Source: Dipteronia dyeriana (Eukaryota; Streptophyta; Magnoliopsida; Sapindales; Sapindaceae). Taken from it: DNA of 64,000 nt. Each line of letters starts with the position of its first letter. The stretch's first letter is position 1. The notes beneath the pieces are model-generated. The model saw only the letters and a list, made by a program, of their open reading frames with translations, searched no databases and was not told where the DNA came from. Positions 12,106 through 23,760 of the stretch are shown one piece after another. The stretch covers positions 18,280,098 through 18,344,097 of the forward strand of contig CM065297.1 in assembly GCA_032871835.1 (NCBI GenBank). Direction: 5' to 3'. Made by a program: the position numbers and the translations under genes.

Positions 12106-13231
12106 GTAATATGGTAAAAAGATAAAATAAAATTAATTTAACAAAATATTAAAATTTTAAAAAATTAATATATTTTGAAAAAAAAATAATACAACAATAT
12201 AATTGTAAAAAAACAAGTTTTGTTAAAAAAACAATTGGGTCATTTTTTTTTCCTGTTACCGGCTGACTTGAAACATGGTGGGTATGAAACAAATGCACTC
12301 AAGTCATCATACCACAAGGTCCAACAGAAGATTGGTGTTCAAAATTAAAAAAAAAACTGTAACTCTTTCTCTCTCTAAAAAAACTAAATTTCTCACCCTC
12401 TTCTGTCATCATCAACAACACCACCAAACTCTCCCTCTTAGACTCGTCTCTCTTCTGGAGCTCCCTGTTAACGACGATAGGCATAAAGGAGTTCATAGTC
12501 GCTGCAAAAAGGGGCCACACTCTGCCTTCTTCGATGTTTCTCTTCTCTTTCTATTCTTTTTGTGTTGGGTGTTTGTTTGATGGGTCTGGTTTCAGTGGTG
12601 TGAGGGTTAGGGTTGGTGACTTTTAGGGGTGATGGTGGGAGGGCTTGGTTTGTTTTTTAGTTGACTACCGGCCAGAGGAGATCGTCGTTGGTGGTGGGAG
12701 GGTTAGGTGGTGGTTGGATTTAGAGGTTAGAGTTTTTACCATTAATGGTGTAGGTACTGATTTCGAGAGATTAATGGTATGGATGCTGATTCTAAAGATA
12801 GGATTTGGGGGTTAGGGTTTTTTGCCATTAATGTTCTATGATCTGTGTTGGGTTTGAGTTTGATGTTGATGATGGTGTTTTCTGGGTTTGGTGGTTGATG
12901 ATGTTGTGTTCTGGGTTTAGTGGTTGATGTTGATGACTGTTGAATTCGTTTTCCTGATTATCTCCACCGTATTGAATCTGGAGATGATTTCTTGTTAAAA
13001 AAAATAAAAGAATCTGGAGATGATGGTGACTGTTAAAAAAAGAAAATTGATTGTTAAAAAGAATTCTGGATAAATTGATGTTGTTGAATTATTTTTTTGT
13101 TTTACTTTTATTTTTATTTTTATTTGTTATCTCCATCTCTTTTTTATTTTTCAATTATGTTTTTTTATAAATTATTTTATTAGGTTTTATTTTTTAAAAT
13201 TCTGAGTTTTAGGGTAAAATTGTGTTTTAAT

Positions 13232-13394
13232 GTGAGGATTAATGGTCAACGTGGGGTTTTAACCGAAATACTAACGGTAGGGGGCAAAACCTCTAATATT
13301 TTGGTTTCCAAGGGGAAGAACAACCATTACCGAAACTAGAGAAGGTAAAGTGCCTGATAAGGTAAACCTCATGGGGGGAAATGATTATATCCCC
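13232..13394 (-). repeat. Right terminal inverted repeat of the 11.9-kb element
   Basis: Reverse complement of the left repeat with scattered substitutions and small gaps. The terminal 20 bases are nearly identical. Confidence 0.75.
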
Positions 13395-14722
13395 AGATTT
13401 AAATCGTTTCTCTCACCTCAAATTCAGAATTAATTGTAAAATTTTTAAAAAATATATCATTTATTTCTATATTTAAACAACAACAAAAAAGTATTTATTT
13501 CTTTTAAAGAGTGTATAAAAAATTTCATTTATGATAATTTTCAATTATTTGTATTTTTGTCAAACTTCATGTGGGGTTCCATTATAATCTATACAAACTA
13601 TTCTAATTAAATTTTAATAACACCATTCTATCAATGCAGTAGTCTTACCTTATACAAGTTTAATGATTTGAAAAAAAGAACTGAAGATTTTTGAAAAATT
13701 AAATTTATAAAATTATTTTAAAAAAATTCCCTCAAGTCCCTTGTGCAAATTAGAAGATTCATGAAAGTCAAACGTGTAATTATTATTATTTTTATTTAAG
13801 AAAATAGTGATAACAAGATTACAACAGGTTGTACATGGTTAGATTGGGATTTTGGACCATGGGTGGTGGCAATAAGTGAATAAACTTTCGATTAATCCAA
13901 AAAAAATATGTAAAGCATGAAAATGAAATAATATGAGAAGATCAAGAAGCTTCATTCATGTCACCAAAAGCATCTAAGAAATCATGAAAATGGCTCCAGT
14001 ACTGTGAATATTGATGAAGATGACAATTGACAACTGATAGAGGAAGACAGGAAGTTCATATCATCAGACTGTGTCAATACATAAAAGACCCAAAAAATAA
14101 ACGTTATCTCATTTGCATGCACCACCCATTTCAGAAACCTAATCCAACAAATCCACGTTCAAGATATTATTTTGTTTCTATCGCGTCATTGTCATCAGAA
14201 GATTATCAATTATAAGATTATTAAAGTTTATTTATATGTTTTATATGATATAATCCGATTAAGATAATAATAATAGAGTATTTAAAATGCTTTTTTATTG
14301 ACAGCAATGACAAAATCATTTGTAAATGCAGAGGAAACCATGGCCACCATAACCCACTAATTGTTTAAAAAAAATTGAAATCTATATAAAGTTACTTGTA
14401 ATGAGAAAAATAATATATATATATATATATCACGTTTTTTTCATATGGAAATTTCTGACTTTCTTACTGGTATATTTATTTTGTTATAAAGAAATTCTAG
14501 ACAAATTTTAAGAAATTTGTAATGTATTAATCCAGTTTCATAGATATAAAATATATATCTTATGGTTTTTAAGTTCACCTCTATGTATTTATATTAAAGT
14601 ATAAGTGAATTTTTGTTTGAATTTAAATTTTATATAATTGAATGTATAGATTATATGATTTTATTAGACAAAACAATGGATAGATAGATGAATGATGTAA
14701 TAAGGTAACATATGACAGTTAA
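13395..14722. other. Non-coding AT-rich DNA, no gene seen
   Basis: No recognisable gene. A 62-codon ORF at 14027 shows no known motif. A short (TA)n tract lies at about 14414-14431. Confidence 0.45.
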
Positions 14723-15120
14723 GAGCATCTCTAAGGAGGCTCTCAAAACCCACTCTTTAGTTAAAATAGTCAGTGGGAGTGGTTTTAGAGCACTCTATAG
14801 GGCTCTCTAAATGGTACCTTACTTTAGATGACACTCTTCAAATATAGGGAGCCATTTCAAACTCTATATTTTCTCTTTCTTATTTTTTTTAAATATTTTT
14901 AAACTATTTTTTATTGAAAAAATATATCAATTTTGAATACAATTTAAAACAAAAAAATATATTTATATTTTAAATTAAAAATATATTAAATATCAATGAC
15001 TAGCTTATAACATAGAGGGTGTTTGGAGTGATCCTATGAAATGTTGCTAGCTAAAATAGCTTTTTAACTAAAATAGTTAAAATATAATTAATATTTAAAT
15101 AGCATGGTTGGAGATGCTTC
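14723..15120. mobile_element. MITE-like element with short TIRs
   Basis: The left end GAGCATCTCTAA and the right end, reverse-complemented GAAGCATCTCCAA, form an imperfect terminal inverted repeat of about 12 bp around a 398-bp non-coding AT-rich body. GAGCATCTCCAA-type ends are common in plant MITEs. No clear target duplication is visible, so the superfamily is not assigned. Confidence 0.5.
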
Positions 15121-15236
15121 GACAACATAATAGAAGAAATATATGGAGAAGCAGCTGTAAAGGTGTCATGAATCAAGAAATATCATAATAAAACCATCGG
15201 CACATATTTGCACACACACACACATATATATATAAA

Positions 15237-15405
15237 TTTTTAAATCAGTGCGTACTGATATAAATTTATCATTGCATTGGATGTAAACCATTAGATTTAC
15301 ATACTTTGACTCAAAGTGTATACACTTGTTAAAGTTTCGTCATAATCAATGGTCTACATGCAACACACTGATATAAGTTATATCAGTACGCACTGATAGA
15401 AAAAC
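15237..15405. mobile_element. MITE-like element with a perfect 20-bp inverted repeat
   Basis: ATCAGTGCGTACTGATATAA at 15244-15263 is found exactly as its reverse complement at about 15379-15398. Flanking T-rich and A-rich bases extend the pairing to about 25 bp. The 169-bp body is non-coding. It sits between (CA)n/(TA)n and (TA)n microsatellites, directly next to the LTR of element 2. TA-rich flanks hide any target duplication. Confidence 0.65.
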
Positions 15406-15425
15406 CACTATATATATATATATAT

Positions 15426-16220
15426 TGTTGACGGTGATTTCTGGATTAAACCCCATCACACAATTAATGTAGAATAATAACTAGTTGCAAACGAAAAGTA
15501 AACGGAAAATAAATAAGATACAGAGTTTTACGTGGTAAGACCCTAATGTTGGGAAACGTCCACGGTTGCCAATAGCGACAACAAGAATTCACTGTGTTAA
15601 AAGAAAATTACACACTCGATCTTTCTCATGCTCTTGCTAATCAAATCGCATTAACCCCGTTTTAGGTATTTTTAGGGTCTATTTATACATGCATAGAACC
15701 CTAATTCTTAATGTACACATAAGGAAAGTCTTTGTCATTTAATGAGATTCTAACTTCATAGAGTTATGCTTTCTTTCTTTTTCTGTTTGGGGTTGATTTG
15801 TATTTCAATTGTCTTTAGATCTCTTTCTTGATATGGACTCTGATATCTATATGGAAGTTTGTTTCCTTATTAGAGTGCGCTTCCAGAAGCCTTGTTCAAA
15901 TCAGACTCTTTTTCAGCGTATTTGAGTCGTGATTCCATCGAATCTGGGTGTTGTCCACATGTCATGGGTCCGATCGTCTATTTTCCCGACCATTCTTGTT
16001 TCCCCTTGATCAGGGATTCTACCCGACCCTGGCCCCGACCATCTTGACGACCCGATCGGATTTACTAACCCGATCATCTGCGTTATCTTAGTCGATGGAA
16101 CTGGTCAGGTCTGCTCCGACTTACTTGGGTTGACTTAATCTAATCGTCTTCTAGAGACGTGGCACCCCCGACCCTAGTATTTTGTTGACGTGTTGCATCA
16201 TCTAGAATTTGCCAATAACA
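15426..16220 (-). repeat. 3' LTR of element 2
   Basis: The plus strand runs from TGTTGACGGTGATTTCTGG to CCAATAACA, so it is TG..CA on the minus strand; 795 bp. The inner end is next to a purine-rich tract. It shares blocks with the LTRs of element 3, for example ACGTGGTAAGACCC and GGGAAACGTCCACGG. CCCGA(C/T)C motifs are frequent at 15980-16130. Confidence 0.82.
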
Positions 16221-16233
16221 ACACCCTCTTAAA
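16221..16233 (-). other. Polypurine tract of element 2
   Basis: On the minus strand TTTAAGAGGGTGT lies immediately before the LTR start TGTTATTGG, the expected place for plus-strand DNA priming. Confidence 0.6.
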
Positions 16234-16496
16234 CATACAAGACCGAGTACCTCGTTTGAAATGGAACCCACTCGGCGAAGTATGTTTAACTTATTATTAT
16301 TATTTTATCGTGGTGTTCATAAATTTGCATTTAATGTTGTGCGACTGAACATTAATGTCAATCATGCTCATTTGGGCTGATGCAATCATTCAACCACTTT
16401 TTTGAATTTCAAATAGCGCGTGTTTTTTGTTACATGTGCACGTACCCCCACTCGCATCCAGTGGCGTATGCATGTTGGTGTGACATCATTTGCTTC

Positions 16497-16505
16497 TATA
16501 AATAG
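16497..16505 (+). promoter_or_regulatory. TATA box, first promoter copy of the aORF
   Basis: TATAAATAG followed by CCCATGGACC, then a leader with AAAACCCTAGC, as in plant 5' UTRs. It lies about 147 bp before the first ATG of the leader ORF. Confidence 0.55.
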
Positions 16506-16643
16506 CCCATGGACCTTTCATTTTTCCTCACGACTTCATAGAACTTCTCTATAGAAAACCCTAGCTTTTCGCCTTCTTCAGATTCTTGTTTTTCTTTGCT
16601 CCTAAACTTCTGTGTCTTCACCGCACTCACTTGTACTCTAGGT

Positions 16644-16763
16644 ATGGACCCAACTCTTCTCTATAGATATTTTGAACTTCTTATGCATGTCATCGAGGCT
16701 GGCGATAACAAGAATATTGCTAGGCTTGAATCTATTCTTTGGGGTCATTTTCCTTTATCCTAA
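16644..16763 (+). other. 39-codon ORF in first promoter copy
   Basis: Starts MDPTLLYRYFELLMHVIEAG and ends in TAA. The same ORF occurs in the second unit with a few replacements and the same length. It may be an upstream ORF or a remnant first exon. No protein family is recognised. Confidence 0.35.
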
Positions 16764-17076
16764 CTCATTGCTTTAAATCATCTAGAATTTTCCAATAACA
16801 ACGCCCTCTTGAACATACAAGACCGAGTATCTCGTTCGAAATGGAACCCACTCGGCGAAGTATGTTTAACTTATTATTATTATTTTGTCGTGGTGTTCAT
16901 AAATTTGCATTTAATGCTGTGCGATTGAACATTAATGTCAATCACGCTCATATCGGCTGATGCAATCATTCAACCAATTTTATGAATTTCAAATGGTGCG
17001 TGTTTTTATTTACATGTGCACGTACCCCCACTCGTGTCTGGTGGCATATACATGTTGGTGTGGGATCATTTGCTCC

Positions 17077-17085
17077 TATATATAG
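17077..17085 (+). promoter_or_regulatory. TATA box, second promoter copy of the aORF
   Basis: TATATATAG at exactly +580 from the first copy and with the same downstream leader. It is the copy nearest the main coding region. Confidence 0.55.
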
Positions 17086-17223
17086 CCCATGGACCTTTCA
17101 TTTTTCCTCTTGACTTCATAGAACTTCTCTACAAAAAACCCTAGCTTTTCGTCTTCTTCAGATTCTTGTTTTTCTTTGCTCCTAAACTTTTGTGTCTTCA
17201 CCGCACTCGCTTGTACTCTAGGT

Positions 17224-17343
17224 ATGGACCCAACACTTCGCTGTAGATATTTTGAACTTCTTATGCATGCCATCGAGGCTGGCGATAACAAGAATATTGC
17301 TAGGCTTGAATCTATTCTTTGGGGTCATTTTCCTTCATCCTAA
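17224..17343 (+). other. 39-codon ORF in second promoter copy
   Basis: Starts MDPTLRCRYFELLMHAIEAG and ends in TAA, 27 bases before the ATG of the longer aORF at 17371. Length and most residues match the first copy. Confidence 0.35.
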
Positions 17344-17370
17344 CCCATCGTTTTAAATGTAGATTATTCT

Positions 17371-20300
17371 ATGGCCCGTCCTAGGTTTATTCCTTCTTCT
17401 TCTAACCCTCTTGGTTCCACTTCTGTTGGTGTCTATTCAGATATGTCGAAGACAACAAGGCAAACTTCTAGAGATTTTTCTAAAGAGACGGCTTGCCTGG
17501 CGAATGACTTAAAGATAGTTTTCCAGACATTGAAGATGAAGGATGTCCCGAGGGAACGGTGAGCTCGCATGCTAAGATTTACGGTGGATCATCCTTGTGC
17601 CTTCGATCTCAAGATAAATGTAGTGATAGATAAAGAACTTGTGAAGTTTAGGGACTGGTTCGACCTCCCTCACTCTGTGGAGCATTCTTGCAGTGGTGAT
17701 CACGCAGTGTGGAACCCACCCCTTAGTGCAGTTGCGATTTATAGGGCCTTGCTATCTTTTAGGGTCATTTTCCCTTTGCAGTCGATCAGATACTGGTGGG
17801 ACTTTTTATCTCCAGTCAACGTCACCGAGCAGTTGGATTCCTCATGGTTATAAGGAAAAACCTACACCTCAAACAAATAAAGACCATAAAGGTTTCATCT
17901 AGGGGTTTTCTTCTTCTAACAAGTACTGGAAGAACATCTGGTTCTTTAACAGCAGAGAGTGAGGTGAGGTCGCGGTGGCCGATCTATCCTATCATCTAAA
18001 CCGAAGCAGTGTCCCGAGGTATTTCTTTAGTTCCGAACTATGAAACAAAGCTGCACCTATTATGACTAGGGAACAAGCCGATACAGTTGTTAAGGCAGCC
18101 CAGACTCCTTCGGAGGCCAAGGACTGCCGTAGCTTTTACTCGGAGAAGGAGTTGATTGAACTGGATCTCTTTCTCGAGATATTCGCCCGATATAGGCGTC
18201 GTAAGTCTCTATCTTTAAACTTTATGGTGATTGCTTACATTTTTACTCATTATTTCCCATGATGTCTTTCTTTTCTGTATATGAACTGGACACCGTCACT
18301 GGCGAGTAGACCGAAAAGGCTAAGAATCTTGATCGGGTGAGCAAGAAATTGGTTGCTGATCAAGTGGCTCAAGGCATTGCTCCTCCAGAATAAGACTTGG
18401 CGGAACATGTGTAAGACTCCGATCGTGATTTCACAATGGTTCCTGCTAACCAGGCTATAGTAGACAGTCGTGATGCCCCTCCCCTTCGAAGCGGTTAGAG
18501 GGGATCATCTAGAGATAGGTCAAATCGGGTGCACTCCTCCACAGAGGGGTCTGACAGTGTGAGGTAAAACAGGGAAAGATTAAGCCAAGATAAGTCCACA
18601 AGGGACATGCAGAGTCAAATATGGGCAAATCCCATAGGACCGGGTCTAATGATAATGCCCCTAGTAATAAAGTGGCCAAGATAGTCAAGGGATCTTCTGC
18701 CCCTAAGGTCATCCGTAAAAGGGTGGAGATCCCTGGTGGTGCTGATCCATTACCTTCTCGGTCGAAGGTTGACCTTCTTATTTTGGATGAGGAGGAGGAT
18801 GATCAGGGGTCTTTAACTGAGTTGATTCTAAGGAAGCGGCGGTCAAAGAAAAAGGGTGATAAGGTGGTTTTGAAGTCATCCGCTATCCCATCTGAACCAA
18901 CTGAGGCCAACAAAGCAGCAATACCTCCAACTTATCCCTCGCCTTCTCAGATTCAACTTGGTTGTTCCCCAATAGGGCTCCCAACACATCGTCCGTGGAA
19001 GGCTCCCATGGATTTTTCGGTTAAGCATTAGATAGTATTCACTGACTCAAACTTCGATGACGAGGAGCGTAACTCGAAAGAGCAATTTATTGACGGCGAT
19101 CTGCTGGATGTCATAGAGGAACAAATGCTTGGACAGGTGCTGAAGTCAATGACAGTTGTTGCAATTAAATTAGTTGAGGATGTTCAAGCAACCTAGTCTT
19201 GGGGTATTCCCCCTCTTACACCACCTGGATCCTTTCGAGAGGACGGTGTCAGTGAAGATCAAGTTTTCGATGGGCAAAGTTACGAAGCTCATGTGGTTGC
19301 CTCTCTGGCTAGAGAGAGTATTATGGTCTCACAGAAGCCAAACATTGTTGACCTGACCCTTCTTATGACACTTTCGACTACCTCTACTTCTGGCCACGAC
19401 CGATCCATCCCGTCGATAATTCCAGATGCTCCAGCTTCTGGGTCCCCTCACTAAAGCGATTTTCGAGCTAACCCTTTTTCCATGCCTTGCTTTATGTCAG
19501 TCGGCGAAAGGTATATTGGTGATGGTAACTGGAAGGGGGGCAGAATGGTTAGTACCTCTGAACGAGTCTGTATGATTTTCAACAATGGAATTTATTTAAG
19601 TGCCTTCTGCATCATCTTTTGCTTGTATGTCTTTCGGTTTCACTAAATTTTTTTTTTTGCAGTAAAGGAGCTGACCCAGGCCTTGGCTGATCAGAAGAGG
19701 TAGACTATAAAGATATCTCAATTTAAGAAGGCTCTCGCCAAAAAAGATGATTCCCTCAAGTCTTCCTCTGTTAGTGTTTCCAGAGTTAAACAATATGAAG
19801 AGCAGATTAAGGCCCATGCTGCGACTGAGCTTGCCCTAAGAAAGACCATATCTAACATCCAAGGTAGGGCTTTGGCGTCTGAGGTAACTCTCAGGCAGCT
19901 TACCATGAAGAATGTCGAGCTAGAGAAGAGGGTCGCCAAAGTTGAAGTCCTGAATGCTCAACTTGAGTCGAGGGCCATCCTGGCTGAGACATTTGTGAAA
20001 AAAACCTAGGAGGAGACTCGGCTTGCCCAAGACACCCTTACCTCTACATAGCAGGTCTTGCTTGAAGCGCAACAGACATATGAGGAGGCTCAGATTCATT
20101 ATGAACTCTTGGCCAAAGACTTGGAATAATAACATGTTAGTATGCAGCTGCTTTTTCAGAAGGCTAGGTCAGCCCTTGACGTTCAAAACATAGACCGCTA
20201 TAAAAGATCCCCAGCTTTTAACGCTGTCATGTTGAGGGAATTCGAGAGGGGACTGACTAATGCTCGACCTGTCTTCAGGGCCAAGGGGAGATCCTTGGAG

Positions 20301-20669
20301 GAGGCTTACCGTAAATGGGACAGAACTATCAAAAGACACAAGGTTGAGTCCTTGGAAGCTATAAGGAATCAAAGGATTTGTTAGAGGTCCTACTATCGAT
20401 CTATTAGGAAGAATCCTCACCCCATGCATCTGGAGCTTCCTTCAATGTCTTTTCTGGTGGTTTTCCATGCCAGTGAAGAAAGTGGCGCCTTAACCAAGAT
20501 GGCTGATGTTGGTCCTTTACTGGGTACAGACTACTCTTTCTTCATGGCCGATGAGCCCGGGAAAAATATCACTTGACCAGATTTTGAAGACTTCAGCCAA
20601 GACTATGATGGTGATGTTCCTCCTATCGGTTCTGGGCCCAGAGGTCCTTCTAACTCCCCAAATGCTTAA
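17371..20669 (+). pseudogene. Antisense additional ORF (aORF) of element 2, gypsy-type transposon-like protein
   Basis: Runs opposite to gag-pol. It begins MARPRFIPSSSNPLGST and includes a segment (WNPPLSAVAIYRALLSFRVI near 17710-17770, followed by frameshifted FPLQ, then HGYK) that resembles the plant 'putative gypsy type transposon' family (PF04195); this is from memory and not searched. A basic/acidic linker follows (18621-19031), then a long heptad-rich coiled coil at about 19670-20130 (LRKTISNIQ, LTMKNVELEKRVAKVE). The C-terminal acidic tail ends at 20669 (FEDFSQDYDGDVPPIGSGPR). Probable introns are shown by a T-run plus GCAG near 19650-19663. Stops and frameshifts are frequent. The role of such aORFs is unknown. 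Confidence 0.6.
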
Positions 20670-21659
20670 GAGTTTATTTTATATGTTATTATTTTTTGTA
20701 ATTGTTGTTTTGTAATGTCCCACTTTATAAATAAAACAAAATTTATTCTCCTTGTTGTTTCTACATAAACTGGTGGGTTGATATAACTTGGCCGTCCCAT
20801 TGTGGGCTAGTGATAACCCAGGTCCTAAGCTGGTAACAATAGTTATCTAAAAACTGAATGTTTTACGACTAATTGTAACCGCTTATTAACTTGAACTATA
20901 CGTATCGAGCCACACCTAAGTTAATCATTTCGGTCGTGATTACATCTTCTCACCCTATTCCTCTATTTTGACCAGGACGTTTTATTAACCCATGCTACAT
21001 TGAGTTTGTTGTCCTGAATTTGGTCAAATAACTTCATATGACAGAGCTTGTAACAGCCTTTGCATAGGTAGGGTCGGGGGGTCATTCGGGTCAGCCTATC
21101 AGTTACTTAAGCCCCCAATCATCTTGCTGCTTTTATGTCAAGAAGTGTTCTTTTATAACCCATTTACATGATATCTACTTTATAGACTCTTGTCTTTTAT
21201 CTGTCAACTAGGTCATTGTGACGTCTCCCAATAGTCTATTGATCAAGATTCGTTGCAACAAGTCATCTTGTATTTTACTGACTTAGTAGGTGCCTTGATT
21301 GCACATGTTTTTAAGTAAAAATACTTATTCTTTGTTCAACTCTTGGCACATCCCATCAGGCGCTATAGCAGTGCTTTATTGCACCCATTTAGTCTCGGTA
21401 AGTGTACGCTATCTTTGCGACATGTGTTTTGGCCCTCTCACTGGGCCTCACACCCCTCCCCCCTCCCATCCCCCGACACTGAGCGATTTATAGGTGCCCG
21501 AGATTGCTTTGGTATATGAAAACAAGGTTTTAGAACATTATTCTTGACTTCTGAAACTGTTCCCTCAAAGGGGATTTTATTGAATGCTAAAAGGAAAATA
21601 AAATAATTGGCTATAAATAAAATCAATCTCTAAAGAAATAAAAACAAATAAGAAGAACT
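20670..21659. other. Non-coding spacer between aORF and pol of element 2
   Basis: Begins with the aORF 3' UTR; a possible polyadenylation signal AATAAAAC lies at about 20730. No coding similarity was seen. A C-rich stretch lies at 21450-21475. The two genes converge here, as expected for an antisense aORF. Confidence 0.55.
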
Positions 21660-22600
21660 AAGGGACCTCTAAAGGTAGAACATTTTAGGTATTGCGCATT
21701 GCATGGTCTAGGTAACTCGCTTTCTTCTGATCAGGCAAGGCGGTATTCCCCATGTCCGGCTAACCCGATCACTCTGTACGGACATTCCCATTTATCTGCC
21801 ACCCAGCTAGCCTATCTCTTGTATTGGGTGACACTCCTATTAGAATTAGATCTCTAAGCTATAATCTCCTTATTCGGACATGCGAGTTATACTTTCTAGC
21901 GACCGTTTGCTAATAGGTCGCGGTCCTTATTCTCGACATATCTCAATTTTCTTCCAACTTGTCTAAGTTCTATTTCATCATTTCAGCGTTGGACCCTAGG
22001 TGAGTTATGAACTACTTTGACCAGGATTACTGCCTCTGTCCCGAACGCCTTATCTTGTTTACAGCTTCTGTCTAGTCGTTGGTCTAAGGTGAGCTGGTGT
22101 AGAATAATATTTTTTATGCCGAATCTCGACACATGTTTCTGAAATTGTTATTGTCTGACCGTTGATCTGAGTTTCGTTATCTGTAAGTATCATGTCTGGG
22201 ATTTCAAACCGATAGATGACGTTCTTCATGACGAAACTTGTCGTATTTGGCTTCGGTTATATGCACCAGCGCTTCTGCCTCGACCCATTTGGTGAAGTAA
22301 TCTACAGCCACAATGACATGTTTCCCCCACCTTTGGTTGTAGCTGGCATTGGGCCGATCAAGTCTAACCTCCATATGGCGAACGACCAAGGTGAATACAA
22401 ACTCTTCAACTGCTCGAGAGGCCTCTTTATGTCATTAGCTATCCTTTGGCAACCTCCACATTGATCTGTAACCGCCTGAGAGTCTTGAAATAAGGTCGGC
22501 CAGTAGAAGCCTTGTTTAAGAGTTTTGTGTGCCATGATTTTTCCTCCTGAGTGATTCCCAAATACTCCCTCGTGGATGCTCTCTAATACCCGTTTGCCCT
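21660..22600 (-). pseudogene. Integrase of element 2
   Basis: Zinc-finger part near 22535 (LKQGFYWPTLF, CGGCQRIANDIKRP), then WRLDLIGPMPATTKGGG and, after a frameshift, VIVAVDYFTKWVEAEALVHI (22204-22330). The C-terminal part is fragmentary down to 21660, where it resembles the end of the element 1 integrase. Many stops and shifts; not functional. Confidence 0.75.
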
Positions 22601-22859
22601 CCGTCGGGCAGACACATCTCTACAAGGCTTTCGAGAACCTCTCATGTACAACTCTCCCCCGACCATCGAGTACCTTGTAGCTCTGTACCTGAGACGTTTC
22701 GCTCCAGTTACTTCTGTTGGCAGTGTTTCATTCTTCAGGTATTCCCTGATCGGGGTCATCCAACTGGTTTGCTCTCCTTCAATTCCACTTATCTCCAATA
22801 TCTCTTCTTGGTCCTCGATGATTGGTCTTTGAAGATGGGCGACTTGGATGGTCTTAGAC

Positions 22860-23240
22860 TGTACACCAATAGTAGCTGACACCAATTTTGACAAAGCGTA
22901 TGCCTTTTCATTCTTCTCCCTCGGGATCTATGTGTTCCTGTATATTGCCGTGTTGTTATCATTTGGCTTGATATTCATCCAAAATTTGGTTTACCACCAC
23001 TTGCGAGTCACTGAATATTTCTAGCTCATCCGCTCCTAAGGCCGTGCAACTCTGAGCCCTGCCAAAAGTGCCTTATACTCGGCCATGTTGTTGGTGGCTT
23101 TGAAGTCAAACCGCATGGCACATTCTACTTGATCGCCTTCTGGGGTAGATATGACTATCCCGGCCCAGCTACCTTGTGTGCTTGACGATCCATCTACATG
23201 TAGTTTCCATGTGAAGTTGTCATTCTTTTTCAACATCCGA
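22860..23240 (-). pseudogene. Second (archaeal-type) RNase H of element 2
   Basis: WKLHVDGSSSTQGSWAG, CAMRFDFKATNNMAEYKAL and LLAGLRV are visible at 23036-23225. The first catalytic Asp is retained, unlike in element 1. The frame is lost after 23036; the motif for the last Asp (ELEIFSDSQV-like) can be read near 23015-23030. Confidence 0.8.
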
Positions 23241-23760
23241 ATCACCTCGTTGTTTGGTTCGGTGAATTCTATGATCATGTCGGCCATAGCTTGCCCCTTT
23301 ATTACGGCCCTCGATAGATATGCTATCTCAAACTCGCTCAAATCCACAACCCATTTCGTTAGTCTCCCGAACACTTCGATTTTCGACAGGATTTGCTTCA
23401 ACAGACAGTTCGTATAGACCTCGATCCTGTGGGCTTGGAAATATGGCTTTAGTTTCCTTACTGCAGTCACAAGGGCCAGTGTCATCTGCTGGGTTGGTGA
23501 GTACCTTATCTGAGCTGGTAACAAAGCTTTGCTCGTGTAATATACTGGATTTTATACCCCGTCATCTGGTCTGACCAGTACTGAACTTGTTGCTACAGAC
23601 GTTATAGACAGGTACAAATAAAACACTTCTCCTTTAAGGGGTTTGGATAAAAACAAGGCTTTTTCTAGATATTCCTTGATCTTTTCGAAGGCATGTTCGC
23701 ACTCAGCATTCCATTCCACCCATTTACCCTTCTTAATTGCCTTAAAAAAGGAAAACATTT
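23240..23760 (-). pseudogene. Ty3-type RNase H of element 2
   Basis: Typical stretch LYLSITSVATSSVLVRPDDG (about 23555-23625), RYSPTQQMTLALVTAVRKL, and LTKWVVDLSEFEIAYLSR. It leads directly into the second RNase H domain, as in element 1. Confidence 0.8.

Larger units (their letters stand above)
11942..13394. mobile_element. Long-TIR DNA transposon, MULE-like, non-autonomous
   Basis: The left end starts GGGATATAATCATTTTCCCC and the right end, reverse-complemented, starts GGGGATATAATCATTTCCCC. Similarity continues inward for about 165 bp on each side. Long TIRs and no transposase are typical of non-autonomous Mutator-like elements. Target duplications are unclear: ATTTAA occurs close to both ends but not at matching offsets. 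The interior holds an unrecognised 101-codon ORF (12275-12580, plus) and G/T-rich sequence around 12590-12960 that may be captured DNA. Confidence 0.72.
16199..17358 (+). repeat. 580-bp tandem duplication covering promoter and leader of the aORF
   Basis: Two adjacent copies (16199-16778 and 16779-17358) match almost throughout, from CATCTAGAATTT to the GGGGTCATTTTCC region. Each unit contains the last 22 bp of the LTR, the polypurine tract, a TATA-like box, a pyrimidine-rich leader and a 39-codon ORF. All landmarks are offset by exactly 580 bp. Differences are scattered substitutions, so the duplication is not brand new. Confidence 0.92.

Noticed and set aside
12275..12580. 101-codon ORF inside the long-TIR element
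   Set aside because: Basic, Ser/Leu-rich, no motif; open frame likely by chance.
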